Of a DNA stretch of 64,000 bases, positions 56,469 through 64,000 are shown one piece after another (positions within the stretch are counted from its first letter, which is position 1; each line of letters opens with the position of its first letter). The DNA lies in the NCBI GenBank assembly GCA_902538495.1, contig CACBFJ010000002.1, positions 107,165 through 171,164 on the forward strand, in the 5' to 3' direction. The notes beneath the pieces were generated by a model. The model did not search any database and was not told the origin of the DNA. It saw only the letters and a program-made list of their open reading frames with translations. The stretch comes from an uncultured Pelagibacteraceae bacterium (GTDB lineage: Bacteria; Pseudomonadota; Alphaproteobacteria; Pelagibacterales; Pelagibacteraceae). Position numbers and translations under genes: made by a program.

Positions 56469-56983
56469 TATATTTTTTCAATTTTAACATTATTGTTTGT
56501 AAAAACACAAATTTCTGCTGCAACCTCTATCGCTTTTTTTGCAACTTGTTCAGCACTCATTTCGGTTCCGATTAAAACTTTTCCAGCTGCTAGTGCGTAG
56601 TTTCCGCCTGAACCAATTCCAATCACATCTCCTTCGGGTTCTAATACATCTCCAGTGCCTGAAATTATATAGCTGTTTTCTTTATCACCTATTGCCATTA
56701 AAGCTTCGAGCCTTCTTAAATATTTATCTGTTCGCCAATCTTTTGCCAACTCTACTGCTGCTCTGGATAAATTTCCTGCATGTTTTTCCAATTTTGCTTC
56801 TAGTCTTTCGAATAAAGTTAAAGCATCTGCTGTGGATCCTGCAAATCCTGCTACGACACCTCTTTTATCAATTTTTCTCACTTTTGAAGCAGTGCTTTTC
56901 ACGACTGTATTTCCCATACTCACTTGTCCATCACCCGCAACCACAACTTCTTTGTTTTTTCTAACTAATACTATTGTTGTCAT
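56468..56983 (-). CDS. hslV: ATP-dependent protease peptidase subunit HslV
   Basis: The 171-residue proteasome-like peptidase has the catalytic N-terminal Thr exposed after Met removal ([24 protein letters not shown]) and [12 protein letters not shown] near residue 140. It forms the HslUV protease. A sigma-32-like promoter sits immediately upstream, so close to the ATG that the transcript appears leaderless; I see no ribosome binding site. It is divergent from hisB. Confidence 0.98.
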   Translation of the reverse strand: MTTIVLVRKNKEVVVAGDGQVSMGNTVVKSTASKVRKIDKRGVVAGFAGSTADALTLFERLEAKLEKHAGNLSRAAVELAKDWRTDKYLRRLEALMAIGDKENSYIISGTGDVLEPEGDVIGIGSGGNYALAAGKVLIGTEMSAEQVAKKAIEVAAEICVFTNNNVKIEKI

Positions 56984-56990
56984 AGCTTAT

Positions 56991-57018
56991 AAATGGATAC
57001 TAATCTTAATACTTCAAG
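56991..57018 (-). promoter_or_regulatory. RpoH (sigma-32) type promoter of hslVU
   Basis: On the minus strand CTTGAAG (57012-57018), a 13-bp spacer and ATCCATTT (56991-56998) match the heat-shock pattern CTTGAAA-N13-CCCCATTT in both sequence and spacing. Only seven bases separate the -10 element from the hslV ATG, so initiation at or next to the start codon is expected. Confidence 0.6.
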
Positions 57019-57074
57019 TCCAAGTTTAGTATTATTGCCATAATTGAATTATATATGTATACCTCTTTTTAATT

Positions 57075-57665
57075 ATGAAGCGTAAAGGCAAAATTAGTCG
57101 AAAAACCAAAGAGACCAGCATCAGTGTTGATTTGAATATTGATGGAAAAGGCAAATATAAAATTGATACAGGCATAGGTTTCTTAAACCACATGTTAGAA
57201 CAGCTATCTAAACATTCCTCTATTGATATGACTATCAAAGCCAAAGGAGATACTCACATAGATCTACACCACACTACTGAGGATACTGGTATTGCGATAG
57301 GTGAGGCTTTAAAGAAAGCTTTGAAAAAATCCGTTGGTATTAGAAGATATGCTCATGCTATGATACCTATGGATGAAACTTTATCGCGTGTAGCTCTTGA
57401 TATTTCTAATAGACCTTACTTGATTTGGAATGTTAATCTTAAAGTAGAAAAACTAGGGGAAATGGATACTGAACTCTTTAAAGAATGGTTTCAAGCATTT
57501 TCACAAGCTGCTGGAATTACTTTACACGTCGAGAATATTTATGGTGATAACAGTCACCACATAATAGAGTCTTGCTTTAAGGGTTTAGCAAGATCATTAC
57601 GAGCCGCATTAGAGATAGATCCAAGGAATAAAAAAACAATTCCTTCTACAAAGGGTTCTTTATAA
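57075..57665 (+). CDS. hisB: Imidazoleglycerol-phosphate dehydratase
   Basis: The 196-residue monofunctional HisB (no phosphatase domain) has [35 protein letters not shown] with manganese-ligand His residues, and [20 protein letters not shown]. It performs step 6 of histidine synthesis. It begins the plus-strand run hisB-hisH-hisA-hisF-hisE, with a 91-bp divergent region shared with hslV. Confidence 0.98.
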   Translation: MKRKGKISRKTKETSISVDLNIDGKGKYKIDTGIGFLNHMLEQLSKHSSIDMTIKAKGDTHIDLHHTTEDTGIAIGEALKKALKKSVGIRRYAHAMIPMDETLSRVALDISNRPYLIWNVNLKVEKLGEMDTELFKEWFQAFSQAAGITLHVENIYGDNSHHIIESCFKGLARSLRAALEIDPRNKKTIPSTKGSL

Positions 57666-57670
57666 GTTTA

Positions 57671-58297
57671 ATGAAAGTCACAATTGTTGATTATAATTCG
57701 GGCAATATTAGCTCGGTGATAAACTCATTTAAGGAAGTCGCCAAAGATAAAGTAAATATTCAGGTAACTTCAGATTTAGAAAAGATTAAAACAAGTGATA
57801 AATTAGTTTTACCAGGCCAAGGCTCATTTAAGAGTTGTGTAGATGCTCTAAATAAAATTAAAGGTCTAATGGAAACTCTCAACGAATTTGCAATAAACAA
57901 TAAAAAACCTCTTCTTGGAATTTGTGTTGGTTTACAAATGTTTGCTGATGTTGGGTATGAAGAAACCGAAACGAACGGATTAGGATGGATTTCGGGTAAA
58001 GTTTCAAAAATAGATAATCAAGGTGGAAAATTTAAACTTCCTCATATCGGCTGGAATCAAGTCAATTTTGTCAAAGATAGTAAAATTTTTAAAAATATAG
58101 AAAATAATTCACACATGTATTTTGTTCATAGTTATGAATTTATTCCAAATGATAAAGATGTCATTTCAGCAACAACAGATTATTCTTCTAATATTGTTTG
58201 CTCTGTTGAAAAAGAAAATATTTTTGGAACTCAATTTCATCCAGAAAAGAGTGATAAGATAGGTCTTAAAATAATTAATAACTTTATAAATTTGTAA
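57671..58297 (+). CDS. hisH: Imidazole glycerol phosphate synthase, glutaminase subunit
   Basis: The 208-residue class I glutamine amidotransferase supplies ammonia to HisF. The triad is visible: Cys in LLGICVGLQMFADVG near residue 84, and His and Glu in GTQFHPEKSDKIG near residue 190. It lies 5 bp after hisB and its stop abuts the hisA start. Confidence 0.97.
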   Translation: MKVTIVDYNSGNISSVINSFKEVAKDKVNIQVTSDLEKIKTSDKLVLPGQGSFKSCVDALNKIKGLMETLNEFAINNKKPLLGICVGLQMFADVGYEETETNGLGWISGKVSKIDNQGGKFKLPHIGWNQVNFVKDSKIFKNIENNSHMYFVHSYEFIPNDKDVISATTDYSSNIVCSVEKENIFGTQFHPEKSDKIGLKIINNFINL

Positions 58298-59014
58298 ATG
58301 AAAATATTTCCTGCAATAGACATTAAAGATAAAAAATGTGTGAGGTTAGTAAAAGGAGATTTTGACAACAAAACTGAGTATGAAAAGTCTCCAATTGAAC
58401 AAGCAGGAAAATTTAAAGATCATGGTTTTAAAAATTTACACATAGTTGATTTGGATGGTGCTTTGACTGGTGAAACGGTGAATTTAGATATTATCAAAGA
58501 TATTGTTGACAAATTTAATTTTAACGTTGAGGTAGGTGGTGGTATTAGAAGTATTAATAGTATTAAAAAATACATAGATTCTGGTGTTGAGAAAGTAATT
58601 TTAGGAAGTGCTGCTATCAAAGATAAAAATTTTTTAAAAGATGCATGTGAAAAATTTTCAAATAAAATTGCATTAGGTTTGGACGCCAAAAATGGTCATT
58701 TGTCAATATCTGGATGGAGAGAAAATTCTAATCAATTAACTTTAGATTATTTAAAAGAAGTTAATGACTATGGTGTTAGTAGATTAATTTTTACTGATAT
58801 TAATAGGGATGGTATGAAGCAAAGTCCAAATTTTGATGAAACATCTAAGGTTGCGGAAATATCTAATTGCCCTGTAGTTATATCTGGAGGTGTTTCATCT
58901 ATAGATGATATAAAAAAAGCAAAAAGTTTAAATAATATTGAAGGTATAATTGTCGGTAAAGCCATCTATGATGGTGATATTAAATTGGATGAATTGGTAA
59001 AAGAAGATGCTTAA
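58298..59014 (+). CDS. hisA: ProFAR isomerase
   Basis: The 238-residue TIM-barrel isomerase has [25 protein letters not shown] at the N-terminus with the catalytic Asp, [22 protein letters not shown] and the second catalytic Asp in [14 protein letters not shown]. It catalyses the Amadori rearrangement in histidine synthesis. It overlaps hisF by 8 bp and is paralogous to it. Confidence 0.98.
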   Translation: MKIFPAIDIKDKKCVRLVKGDFDNKTEYEKSPIEQAGKFKDHGFKNLHIVDLDGALTGETVNLDIIKDIVDKFNFNVEVGGGIRSINSIKKYIDSGVEKVILGSAAIKDKNFLKDACEKFSNKIALGLDAKNGHLSISGWRENSNQLTLDYLKEVNDYGVSRLIFTDINRDGMKQSPNFDETSKVAEISNCPVVISGGVSSIDDIKKAKSLNNIEGIIVGKAIYDGDIKLDELVKEDA

Positions 59015-59762
59015 AAACAGAATTATTCCGTGTTTAGATGTAAAGAACGGGCGTGTTGTAAAAGGTATAAACTTTGTAGATTTAAAGGATGCAGGTGATC
59101 CTGTTGAGCAAGCAAAAATTTACTCTGATGGCGGAGCAGATGAAATATGTTTTTTAGATATTACTGCTTCAAACGAAAATAGAAATACAATTTATGATGT
59201 AGTTGAGAGAACATCAAAAAAATGTTTTGTCCCCCTGACTGTTGGTGGAGGAGTAAGAAGTATAGATGATATCAATAAATTATTAAATTATGGTGCCGAT
59301 AAAGTATCTATTAATACCGCAGCTGTTGAAAATCCAAAAGTTGTTTTAGATAGTTCAAAAAAGTTTGGATCCCAATGCATTGTTGTAGCTATTGATGCAA
59401 AAAAAAATGGAGATAAGTGGGAAGTCTTTACACATGGGGGAAGAAATAATAGTGGAATTGATGCGATAGAGTATGCCAAAAAAATGGAAGATAGTGGGGC
59501 AGGAGAATTACTTGTAACATCAATGGATAGAGATGGAACACAAATAGGTTATGACGTGGATTTGATGAATAAAATTGCATCAAAAGTAAACATACCTTTA
59601 ATTGCCTCAGGAGGTGTTGGTAATCTAGATCATTTGGTTGATGGAATTAAGTTAGGAAATGCAAGTGCAGTTTTAGCAGCCTCAATATTTCACTATGGAA
59701 AACATTCAGTGCGAGAGGCTAAGGAATATTTGGACTCAAAAGGAATTCCTGTTAGAATTTAG
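59007..59762 (+). CDS. hisF: Imidazole glycerol phosphate synthase, cyclase subunit
   Basis: The 251-residue TIM barrel has [29 protein letters not shown] (catalytic Asp), [24 protein letters not shown] and [16 protein letters not shown]. With HisH it closes the imidazole ring. It overlaps hisA by 8 bp and ends 1 bp before hisE. Confidence 0.98.
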   Translation: MLKNRIIPCLDVKNGRVVKGINFVDLKDAGDPVEQAKIYSDGGADEICFLDITASNENRNTIYDVVERTSKKCFVPLTVGGGVRSIDDINKLLNYGADKVSINTAAVENPKVVLDSSKKFGSQCIVVAIDAKKNGDKWEVFTHGGRNNSGIDAIEYAKKMEDSGAGELLVTSMDRDGTQIGYDVDLMNKIASKVNIPLIASGGVGNLDHLVDGIKLGNASAVLAASIFHYGKHSVREAKEYLDSKGIPVRI

Positions 59763-59763
59763 T

Positions 59764-60036
59764 ATGCTAAGTACTCTAGAAAACTTATTTAAACTAGCCC
59801 GTGAAAGAAAAGAAAGACCAGTTGATGGGTCTTATACCAACAGATTACTATCAGATAAATCTTTAAGCAAATCAAAAGTTTTAGAGGAAATAAATGAGTT
59901 GATTGAGGCAGTAGATAAGGACACTAATAAAATTCATGAGGCTGCTGATGTTTTTTATCATTTGATAATTTATCTTGAGGCGCATAATATTAAGATTGAA
60001 GATATAGAAAAAGAGCTAGAAAAAAGAAAAAAATAA
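59764..60036 (+). CDS. hisE: Phosphoribosyl-ATP pyrophosphatase
   Basis: The 90-residue protein (MLSTLENLFKLARERK) has the MazG-like fold with SKVLEEINELIEAV and HEAADVFYHLIIYLEAH metal-binding acidic helices. It performs step 2 of histidine synthesis. I start at 59764, just after hisF; an upstream in-frame ATG at 59695 would add residues encoded inside hisF. hisI is not in this window. Confidence 0.95.
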   Translation: MLSTLENLFKLARERKERPVDGSYTNRLLSDKSLSKSKVLEEINELIEAVDKDTNKIHEAADVFYHLIIYLEAHNIKIEDIEKELEKRKK

Positions 60037-60037
60037 A

Positions 60038-60379
60038 ATGAGTAAGATTAAAATTGTTTTAGTCTTTTTATTGTGTTTCGGTCTTTATAAAGGCTATGTT
60101 GCTTTTTCTGAATTTGAAATAGGAGTTTCCAATCGAGTTGCAGAGCTAGAATGGAACGAAGATATAGAAAAAGAAGGAGAAGTCATAGCACTTTTGATGT
60201 ATTTAGGCGATCCATTAGAATTAAAAGAACATTTATTAGTTGAAAAAGAGTCCAAATGTTTAGAGATGAAGCAGATAGCTGAAGAAACATCTTTTGCATA
60301 TTATGAATGTGCTGTTGTTGACGCTAATTTAAAAGGTGGAAAAATTATTAGTATAAATGCAGAGTTAGAGATTTTATAA
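60038..60379 (+). CDS. Small membrane-anchored or secreted protein of unknown function
   Basis: I do not recognise this 113-residue protein. It has an N-terminal hydrophobic segment (IKIVLVFLLCFGLYKGYVAF) that could be a signal peptide or anchor, followed by an acidic, Glu-rich region (ELEWNEDIEKEGEVIALLMYLGD) and two cysteines (at about 81 and 93) that could pair in the periplasm. It starts 1 bp after hisE and its final base is the first base of the HIT gene start, so it is co-translated with both. Confidence 0.75.
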   Translation: MSKIKIVLVFLLCFGLYKGYVAFSEFEIGVSNRVAELEWNEDIEKEGEVIALLMYLGDPLELKEHLLVEKESKCLEMKQIAEETSFAYYECAVVDANLKGGKIISINAELEIL

Positions 60380-60744
60380 TGACTTATGATAATAATAATA
60401 TTTTCGCAAAAATTTTAAGAAATGAAATTCCTTGTAAAAAAATTTATGAGGACGAGTTTGTCTTATCTTTTTACGATATAAATCCCCAAAAGAAAATTCA
60501 TGCACTTGTTATACCAAAAGGAAAATATGTGGATTTAGATGATTTTGCAAATAATGCCTCTAACGATGAAGTTGTGGGTTTGATAAAGGGTATTAATTTA
60601 GTTGCTAAAAAATTAAATATTTCTGTTGATACTGGAAAAGGTTACAGGGCACTCGCAAATATAAGTGAGCACGGTGGACAAGAAGTACCCCATCTACACT
60701 TTCATTTGTTTGGGGGCGAGAGGGTCGGGAAAATGGTCCAATGA
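60379..60744 (+). CDS. HIT-family (HinT-like) nucleotide hydrolase
   Basis: The 121-residue protein has NIFAKILRNEIPCKKIYEDEFVLSFYDINPQ at the N-terminus and the catalytic histidine triad VPHLHFHLFGG near residue 108. HinT-type proteins hydrolyse purine nucleoside phosphoramidates. The location beside hisE is common in alphaproteobacteria. It overlaps the GNAT gene by 4 bp (ATGA). Confidence 0.95.
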   Translation: MTYDNNNIFAKILRNEIPCKKIYEDEFVLSFYDINPQKKIHALVIPKGKYVDLDDFANNASNDEVVGLIKGINLVAKKLNISVDTGKGYRALANISEHGGQEVPHLHFHLFGGERVGKMVQ

Positions 60745-61244
60745 GTTTAAAAGTTAAAAGAAATTATCTAGAGATTTATTCAATTGATGATTTGATTGAT
60801 GTAAAAATTGCACCTAAAGAATTTACAATAGATCTTATCGATCCTCCAAACTTTCAACTCAATAAGTTTTTTTATAAATGTATAGGAAAAAATCATCGTT
60901 GGACTGATAGATTGTCCTGGAATGATAATCAGTGGATCAATTATACAACAAATAAAAGTCTTAAAACATATATCTTAAAAAATAAAAATGATCTTGCTGG
61001 TTATTTTGAGCTATTATTTCATCAAAATAAAAATGAGGTCGAGATAGCCTACCTGGGTTTGTTAGAGGAATATCACAATAAAAAACTAGGATCTTATTTA
61101 TTATCTAATGCGATTAAAGAGTCTTTTTTACAAAAACCTAAAAGAGTATGGGTACACACTTGTTCTTTAGATCATAAAAATGCACTAAACAATTATTTAT
61201 CTAGGGGAATGAAAGTTTTTATGACAGAAACAGTGCAAATTTAA
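60741..61244 (+). CDS. GNAT-family N-acetyltransferase
   Basis: The 167-residue protein has the GNAT acetyl-CoA-binding core EVEIAYLGLLEEYHNKKLGSYLLSNAIKESF near residue 100 and a C-terminal WVHTCSLDHKNALNNYLSRGM typical of motif B. The substrate is unknown. It overlaps the HIT gene (ATGA) and converges on lolA across 6 bp. Confidence 0.88.
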   Translation: MSLKVKRNYLEIYSIDDLIDVKIAPKEFTIDLIDPPNFQLNKFFYKCIGKNHRWTDRLSWNDNQWINYTTNKSLKTYILKNKNDLAGYFELLFHQNKNEVEIAYLGLLEEYHNKKLGSYLLSNAIKESFLQKPKRVWVHTCSLDHKNALNNYLSRGMKVFMTETVQI

Positions 61245-61250
61245 GTATGA

Positions 61251-61808
61251 TTAATTTTTTAAATCAGAACTTGGTAACTCAAATTTTTTATCTTCAATTT
61301 TTTGATTAATCAAAATAGATGACAAATAAACGATATTAAGATTTTGATACAAATCTATAGTTTGCCAACCTTTTAGATTTAGTGTTCTTTTATCGAAAAA
61401 GAGAATTATTTCATTATCATCTTTAAAAAATTTGAAAGCTATAATGTTTTTATCTGAGTAATAACTCTCCGATTTAGTTATCTCATCCAACAAAAATTTC
61501 TTATCTAATACAAGATTTAAGGGTGTTTTTTTTAAAGGATAAATGTAATAGCTTGAAATCGTCTTGATAACAAATGATGTACCATTTGAGACTAAAATTT
61601 TTTTATTACTCAAATCATATTTACAAAAAATTTTCTTTGGGTATTGTAAAATACAATTACCTTTCTCAATTTTGTCGTTTATGTTTTGTTCAAAATTAAA
61701 TGATATATTCTCAATAAAATTAAGTTTCTTGATTATATCATTTTTAATTGAAGCTAAGCTTTCACTCGTTAAAAAAAAAAGGAATACTAAAATGTAATAT
61801 TTTCTCAT
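61251..61808 (-). CDS. lolA: Outer-membrane lipoprotein carrier LolA
   Basis: LolA ferries lipoproteins across the periplasm. The 185-residue protein has a signal peptide (YYILVFLFFLTSESLAS) and the LolA-type fold: ISFNFEQNINDKIEKGNCILQYPKKIFCKYD, SNGTSFVIKT and a C-terminal FFDKRTLNLKGWQTIDLYQN. It follows ftsK with an ATGA overlap, the conserved alphaproteobacterial ftsK-lolA pair. Sequence is diverged, so context contributes. Confidence 0.86.
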   Translation of the reverse strand: MRKYYILVFLFFLTSESLASIKNDIIKKLNFIENISFNFEQNINDKIEKGNCILQYPKKIFCKYDLSNKKILVSNGTSFVIKTISSYYIYPLKKTPLNLVLDKKFLLDEITKSESYYSDKNIIAFKFFKDDNEIILFFDKRTLNLKGWQTIDLYQNLNIVYLSSILINQKIEDKKFELPSSDLKN

Positions 61809-63931
61809 TTTAGAACATCACGTTTTCCAACATGGTTTGCTTTGCTTACAATTCCTTCCGCTTCCATCATATCAACAATTCTTGCTGCTCTATTATATCC
61901 AATTTGTAATTTCCTCTGTAAAAATGATGTTGAAGCTTTTCCTTCTGATTTAATAATTTCTACTGCATCGTTATATAATTCATCTTTGTCACCCTGATTT
62001 TTTGAATTTTCAATCATTTCTTTCTCATCAACAAAATCTAAAATTTCATCGATATAATCAGGTTCAGCTTGAGATCTTAGGTAATTATTAATTTTTTCAA
62101 TTTCATTTTCAGATACGTAAGGCGCGTGAATTCTTACTACTTTGTTTGCAGACGACATAAAAAGCATGTCTCCCTTTCCTAATAATTGCTCAGCACCTTG
62201 TTCACCCAAAATAGTTCTACTATCAATTTTCGAGGTTACTTGAAATGATATACGAGTTGGAAAATTCGCTTTAATAGTACCCGTTATAACATCGACACTA
62301 GGTCTTTGAGTTGCCATTATTATATGTATTCCTGCTGCTCTGGCCATTTGTGACAATTTTTGTATGTAATTCTCTATTTCCTTTCCAGCAACTAACATTA
62401 AATCAGACATCTCATCTACAACGACCACTATGTAAGGCATTGGAAGTTTATGTTTTAAATTATATCCATCAATATTTCTTACACCTTCTTTAGTCATCAA
62501 TCTGTATCTACTTTCCATTTCTTTGACTACCCAACCTAAAACTGAAGCTGCTTTTTTTGCTTCAGTAATTACAGGGCAAAGTAAATGTGGTACACCCTCA
62601 TAAGTGGATAACTCAAGCATTTTTGGATCAATTAAAATAAACTTACATTTATCAGGGTGATGTCGATAAAGTAATGAGAGAATAATTGTATTTATACAAA
62701 CTGATTTTCCTGACCCTGTGGTACCAGCAATTAATAAGTGAGGCATTGATGTTAAGTCTCTCAATATTGGCTCTCCGGAAATATTTTTACCCAATGCTAT
62801 TGGTAATTTTATATCTTTTTTTTTAAAATTTGAGTTATTTAGAATTTCACTTAAGTAAACATTTTCTCTTTGTATATTTGGTAATTCAATACCAATAGTA
62901 TTGCTTCCAGGAATAGTAGATATTCTTGCAGATTCTGAGCTTGTATTTCTTGCAATATCGTCTGAAAGATTTACTATTTTTGAAACCTTAATTCCTGCAG
63001 CTGGCTCAAACTCATTTAGGGTGACTACAGGTCCATGGCTAATTTTTTTAATTTTTCCGCTCACACCAAAATCTAGAAGTATTTTTTCTATGAAATTTGG
63101 GTCTATATTGTCTTTGATTTCTAATTTATTTCTCTCATTTTTTGAGGGTGTTTTTAGTAATTCTAAAGAAGGTAATTTATACTTATTTTTATCCTTCGAA
63201 ATAGTATGCTCGGCTTTTATAAATGGCAAATCTTCTTGAATTAAATCTTTGATTTCATCTTGTGGTATATACTCTTTGATGATCTCATTTTTGTTAGTAT
63301 AATTTTTTTCTTTTTTATTAAATAAAGCATTAATGATTTTTTTAACCATTTTAAAAGACGCTCCAAAATTGAAGTTAATACTTATCAAGAAAAAAATAGA
63401 TATGACCAGGATTAGTACATAGTAAGAAATTACTTCATTTGAACTTATAAAAGAATTTAAAAAAGTATCGTTAAGATATTTACCTATGAAACCTCCGTTC
63501 CCGTTAATATAAAGATTAAATGAGTCAGTATAAAAATAGCTAAAAAAAAGAGAGCCAATGACAGAATAAATAATTATAAAAAATAAGTTTTCTAAAAATA
63601 AAAAAAATTCTTTTTTTCTAAAAATATTAATTCCAGTTAAAGCAAATGTTATAGGTATCAAAAAAGCAATGAGACCTACAGACTGAAGAAAAAGATCTGA
63701 GGTATAACTTCCCTGAAAACCTAAATAATTTTTTATTTCTAAATTTTCAGGAAATATAAAATTTGGGTCGTCTGGTGAGTAAGATATTAGCGCTAAAAAA
63801 AGAAGAATACCTGTTATTCCAATAATTATACCCGAGATCTCTATTAATCTCTTAGTAATAAAAATAAGTATTGAATAACCTAGTTTTTTTATGTCCATAT
63901 TAGATGAATCAAATTTATGTCTTTGTATCAT
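61805..63931 (-). CDS. ftsK: DNA translocase FtsK
   Basis: The 708-residue protein has four N-terminal membrane helices (about 25-190), a short Lys-rich linker, a RecA-like motor with Walker A IAGTTGSGKSVCINTIIL near residue 410 and Walker B VVVVDEMSDLMLV, and a C-terminal gamma winged helix (STSFLQRKLQIGYNRAARIVDMMEAEGIV) that reads KOPS sites. It pumps chromosome termini through the septum. An alternative start is Met12. It is divergent from the flavoprotein-like gene at the window edge. Confidence 0.97.
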   Translation of the reverse strand: MIQRHKFDSSNMDIKKLGYSILIFITKRLIEISGIIIGITGILLFLALISYSPDDPNFIFPENLEIKNYLGFQGSYTSDLFLQSVGLIAFLIPITFALTGINIFRKKEFFLFLENLFFIIIYSVIGSLFFSYFYTDSFNLYINGNGGFIGKYLNDTFLNSFISSNEVISYYVLILVISIFFLISINFNFGASFKMVKKIINALFNKKEKNYTNKNEIIKEYIPQDEIKDLIQEDLPFIKAEHTISKDKNKYKLPSLELLKTPSKNERNKLEIKDNIDPNFIEKILLDFGVSGKIKKISHGPVVTLNEFEPAAGIKVSKIVNLSDDIARNTSSESARISTIPGSNTIGIELPNIQRENVYLSEILNNSNFKKKDIKLPIALGKNISGEPILRDLTSMPHLLIAGTTGSGKSVCINTIILSLLYRHHPDKCKFILIDPKMLELSTYEGVPHLLCPVITEAKKAASVLGWVVKEMESRYRLMTKEGVRNIDGYNLKHKLPMPYIVVVVDEMSDLMLVAGKEIENYIQKLSQMARAAGIHIIMATQRPSVDVITGTIKANFPTRISFQVTSKIDSRTILGEQGAEQLLGKGDMLFMSSANKVVRIHAPYVSENEIEKINNYLRSQAEPDYIDEILDFVDEKEMIENSKNQGDKDELYNDAVEIIKSEGKASTSFLQRKLQIGYNRAARIVDMMEAEGIVSKANHVGKRDVLK

Positions 63932-63963
63932 CTAATTTTTGTTGTTAAAATTAAAATTTTGTT

Positions 63964-64000
63964 ATGAATGTATGTATTTTAGGTAATGGTTTAACAAGCT
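63964..64000 (+). CDS. Start of a possible FAD-dependent (UbiH/COQ6-like) protein, cut by window edge
   Basis: Only 12 codons are visible: MNVCILGNGLTS. The GxGxxS pattern after a short hydrophobic strand fits a Rossmann nucleotide-binding start, and UbiH/COQ6-type hydroxylases often lie beside ftsK-lolA in alphaproteobacteria. The call is tentative because so little is present. Confidence 0.4.
   Translation, partial: MNVCILGNGLTS

Noticed and set aside
1..64000. CRISPR arrays, insertion sequences, prophage, tRNA or rRNA genes
   Set aside because: No regularly spaced repeats, transposase or phage motifs were seen. The few gaps longer than 100 bp contain no cloverleaf or T-loop-like sequence that I could recognise.

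Overview
The window is a dense, very AT-rich bacterial chromosome segment with almost no intergenic space, many start/stop overlaps (ATGA, TAATG) and an exclusively core, alphaproteobacterial gene repertoire. The gene order (DUF3576-leuS-lptE-holA; mnmE-mnmG-rsmG-parA-parB; hemE-hemH-hemJ-rho; ppsR-maf-aroE-coaE-dnaQ, secB, fxsA, Tim44-like, smr, hslVU, hisBHAF-E; lolA-ftsK) together with small genes and low GC points to a streamlined marine alphaproteobacterium of the SAR11 / Pelagibacterales type. I see no phage, transposon, CRISPR array, rRNA or tRNA.

Layout. 1-5.3 kb: rbfA(partial)-infB-nusA preceded by metK. 5.25-10.4 kb: lnt, ybeY, phoH, miaB, a Fur/Mur regulator and a very short tsaB, all on the minus strand. 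10.3-15.6 kb: a secreted polysaccharide deacetylase, a Bax-type glucosaminidase, nfu, trpS, murJ. 15.7-21.2 kb: maeB, BON lipoprotein, rsmI, an LpoA-like protein, rdgB. 21.2-28.5 kb: grpE-dnaK-dnaJ with a recognisable heat-shock promoter before dnaK, a sulfotransferase-like gene, a 56-residue membrane protein, dapB, nth, a PfkB kinase and a 38-residue ArfA-like ribosome rescue factor. 28.5-31.8 kb: a pseudo-receiver winged-helix regulator divergent from an L,D-transpeptidase, a YggS-type PLP protein, a ThiE-like protein and the major porin. 32-49.5 kb: leuS cluster, then the parB-parA-rsmG-mnmG-mnmE cluster containing a parS site, two tandem GT41 glycosyltransferases, rho and three haem genes.

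49,493-49,753 is the largest gene-free stretch (261 bp). It lies between hemE and ppsR, the position of the replication origin in Caulobacter and Rickettsia. It carries three DnaA-box-like 9-mers, and the genes next to it point away on both sides. I read it as the probable chromosomal oriC. 49.75-64 kb: ppsR-maf-aroE-coaE-dnaQ, secB, fxsA, Tim44-like, smr, hslUV, hisBHAFE, a small secreted protein, HIT and GNAT proteins, lolA, ftsK and the first codons of a flavoprotein-like gene.

The most informative non-routine observations are: the oriC candidate and the nearby parS; a tandem duplication of a GT41 gene that also copied the 5' end of mnmE and left a 25-codon mnmE relic between the two copies; an unannotated-size ArfA-like gene; a coupled small membrane protein resembling the N-terminal anchor of an aspartic protease family; RpoH-type promoters at dnaK and hslV (the latter apparently leaderless); a terminator hairpin in the nusA leader; and a 5'-5' antisense overlap of tsaB with a secreted deacetylase.
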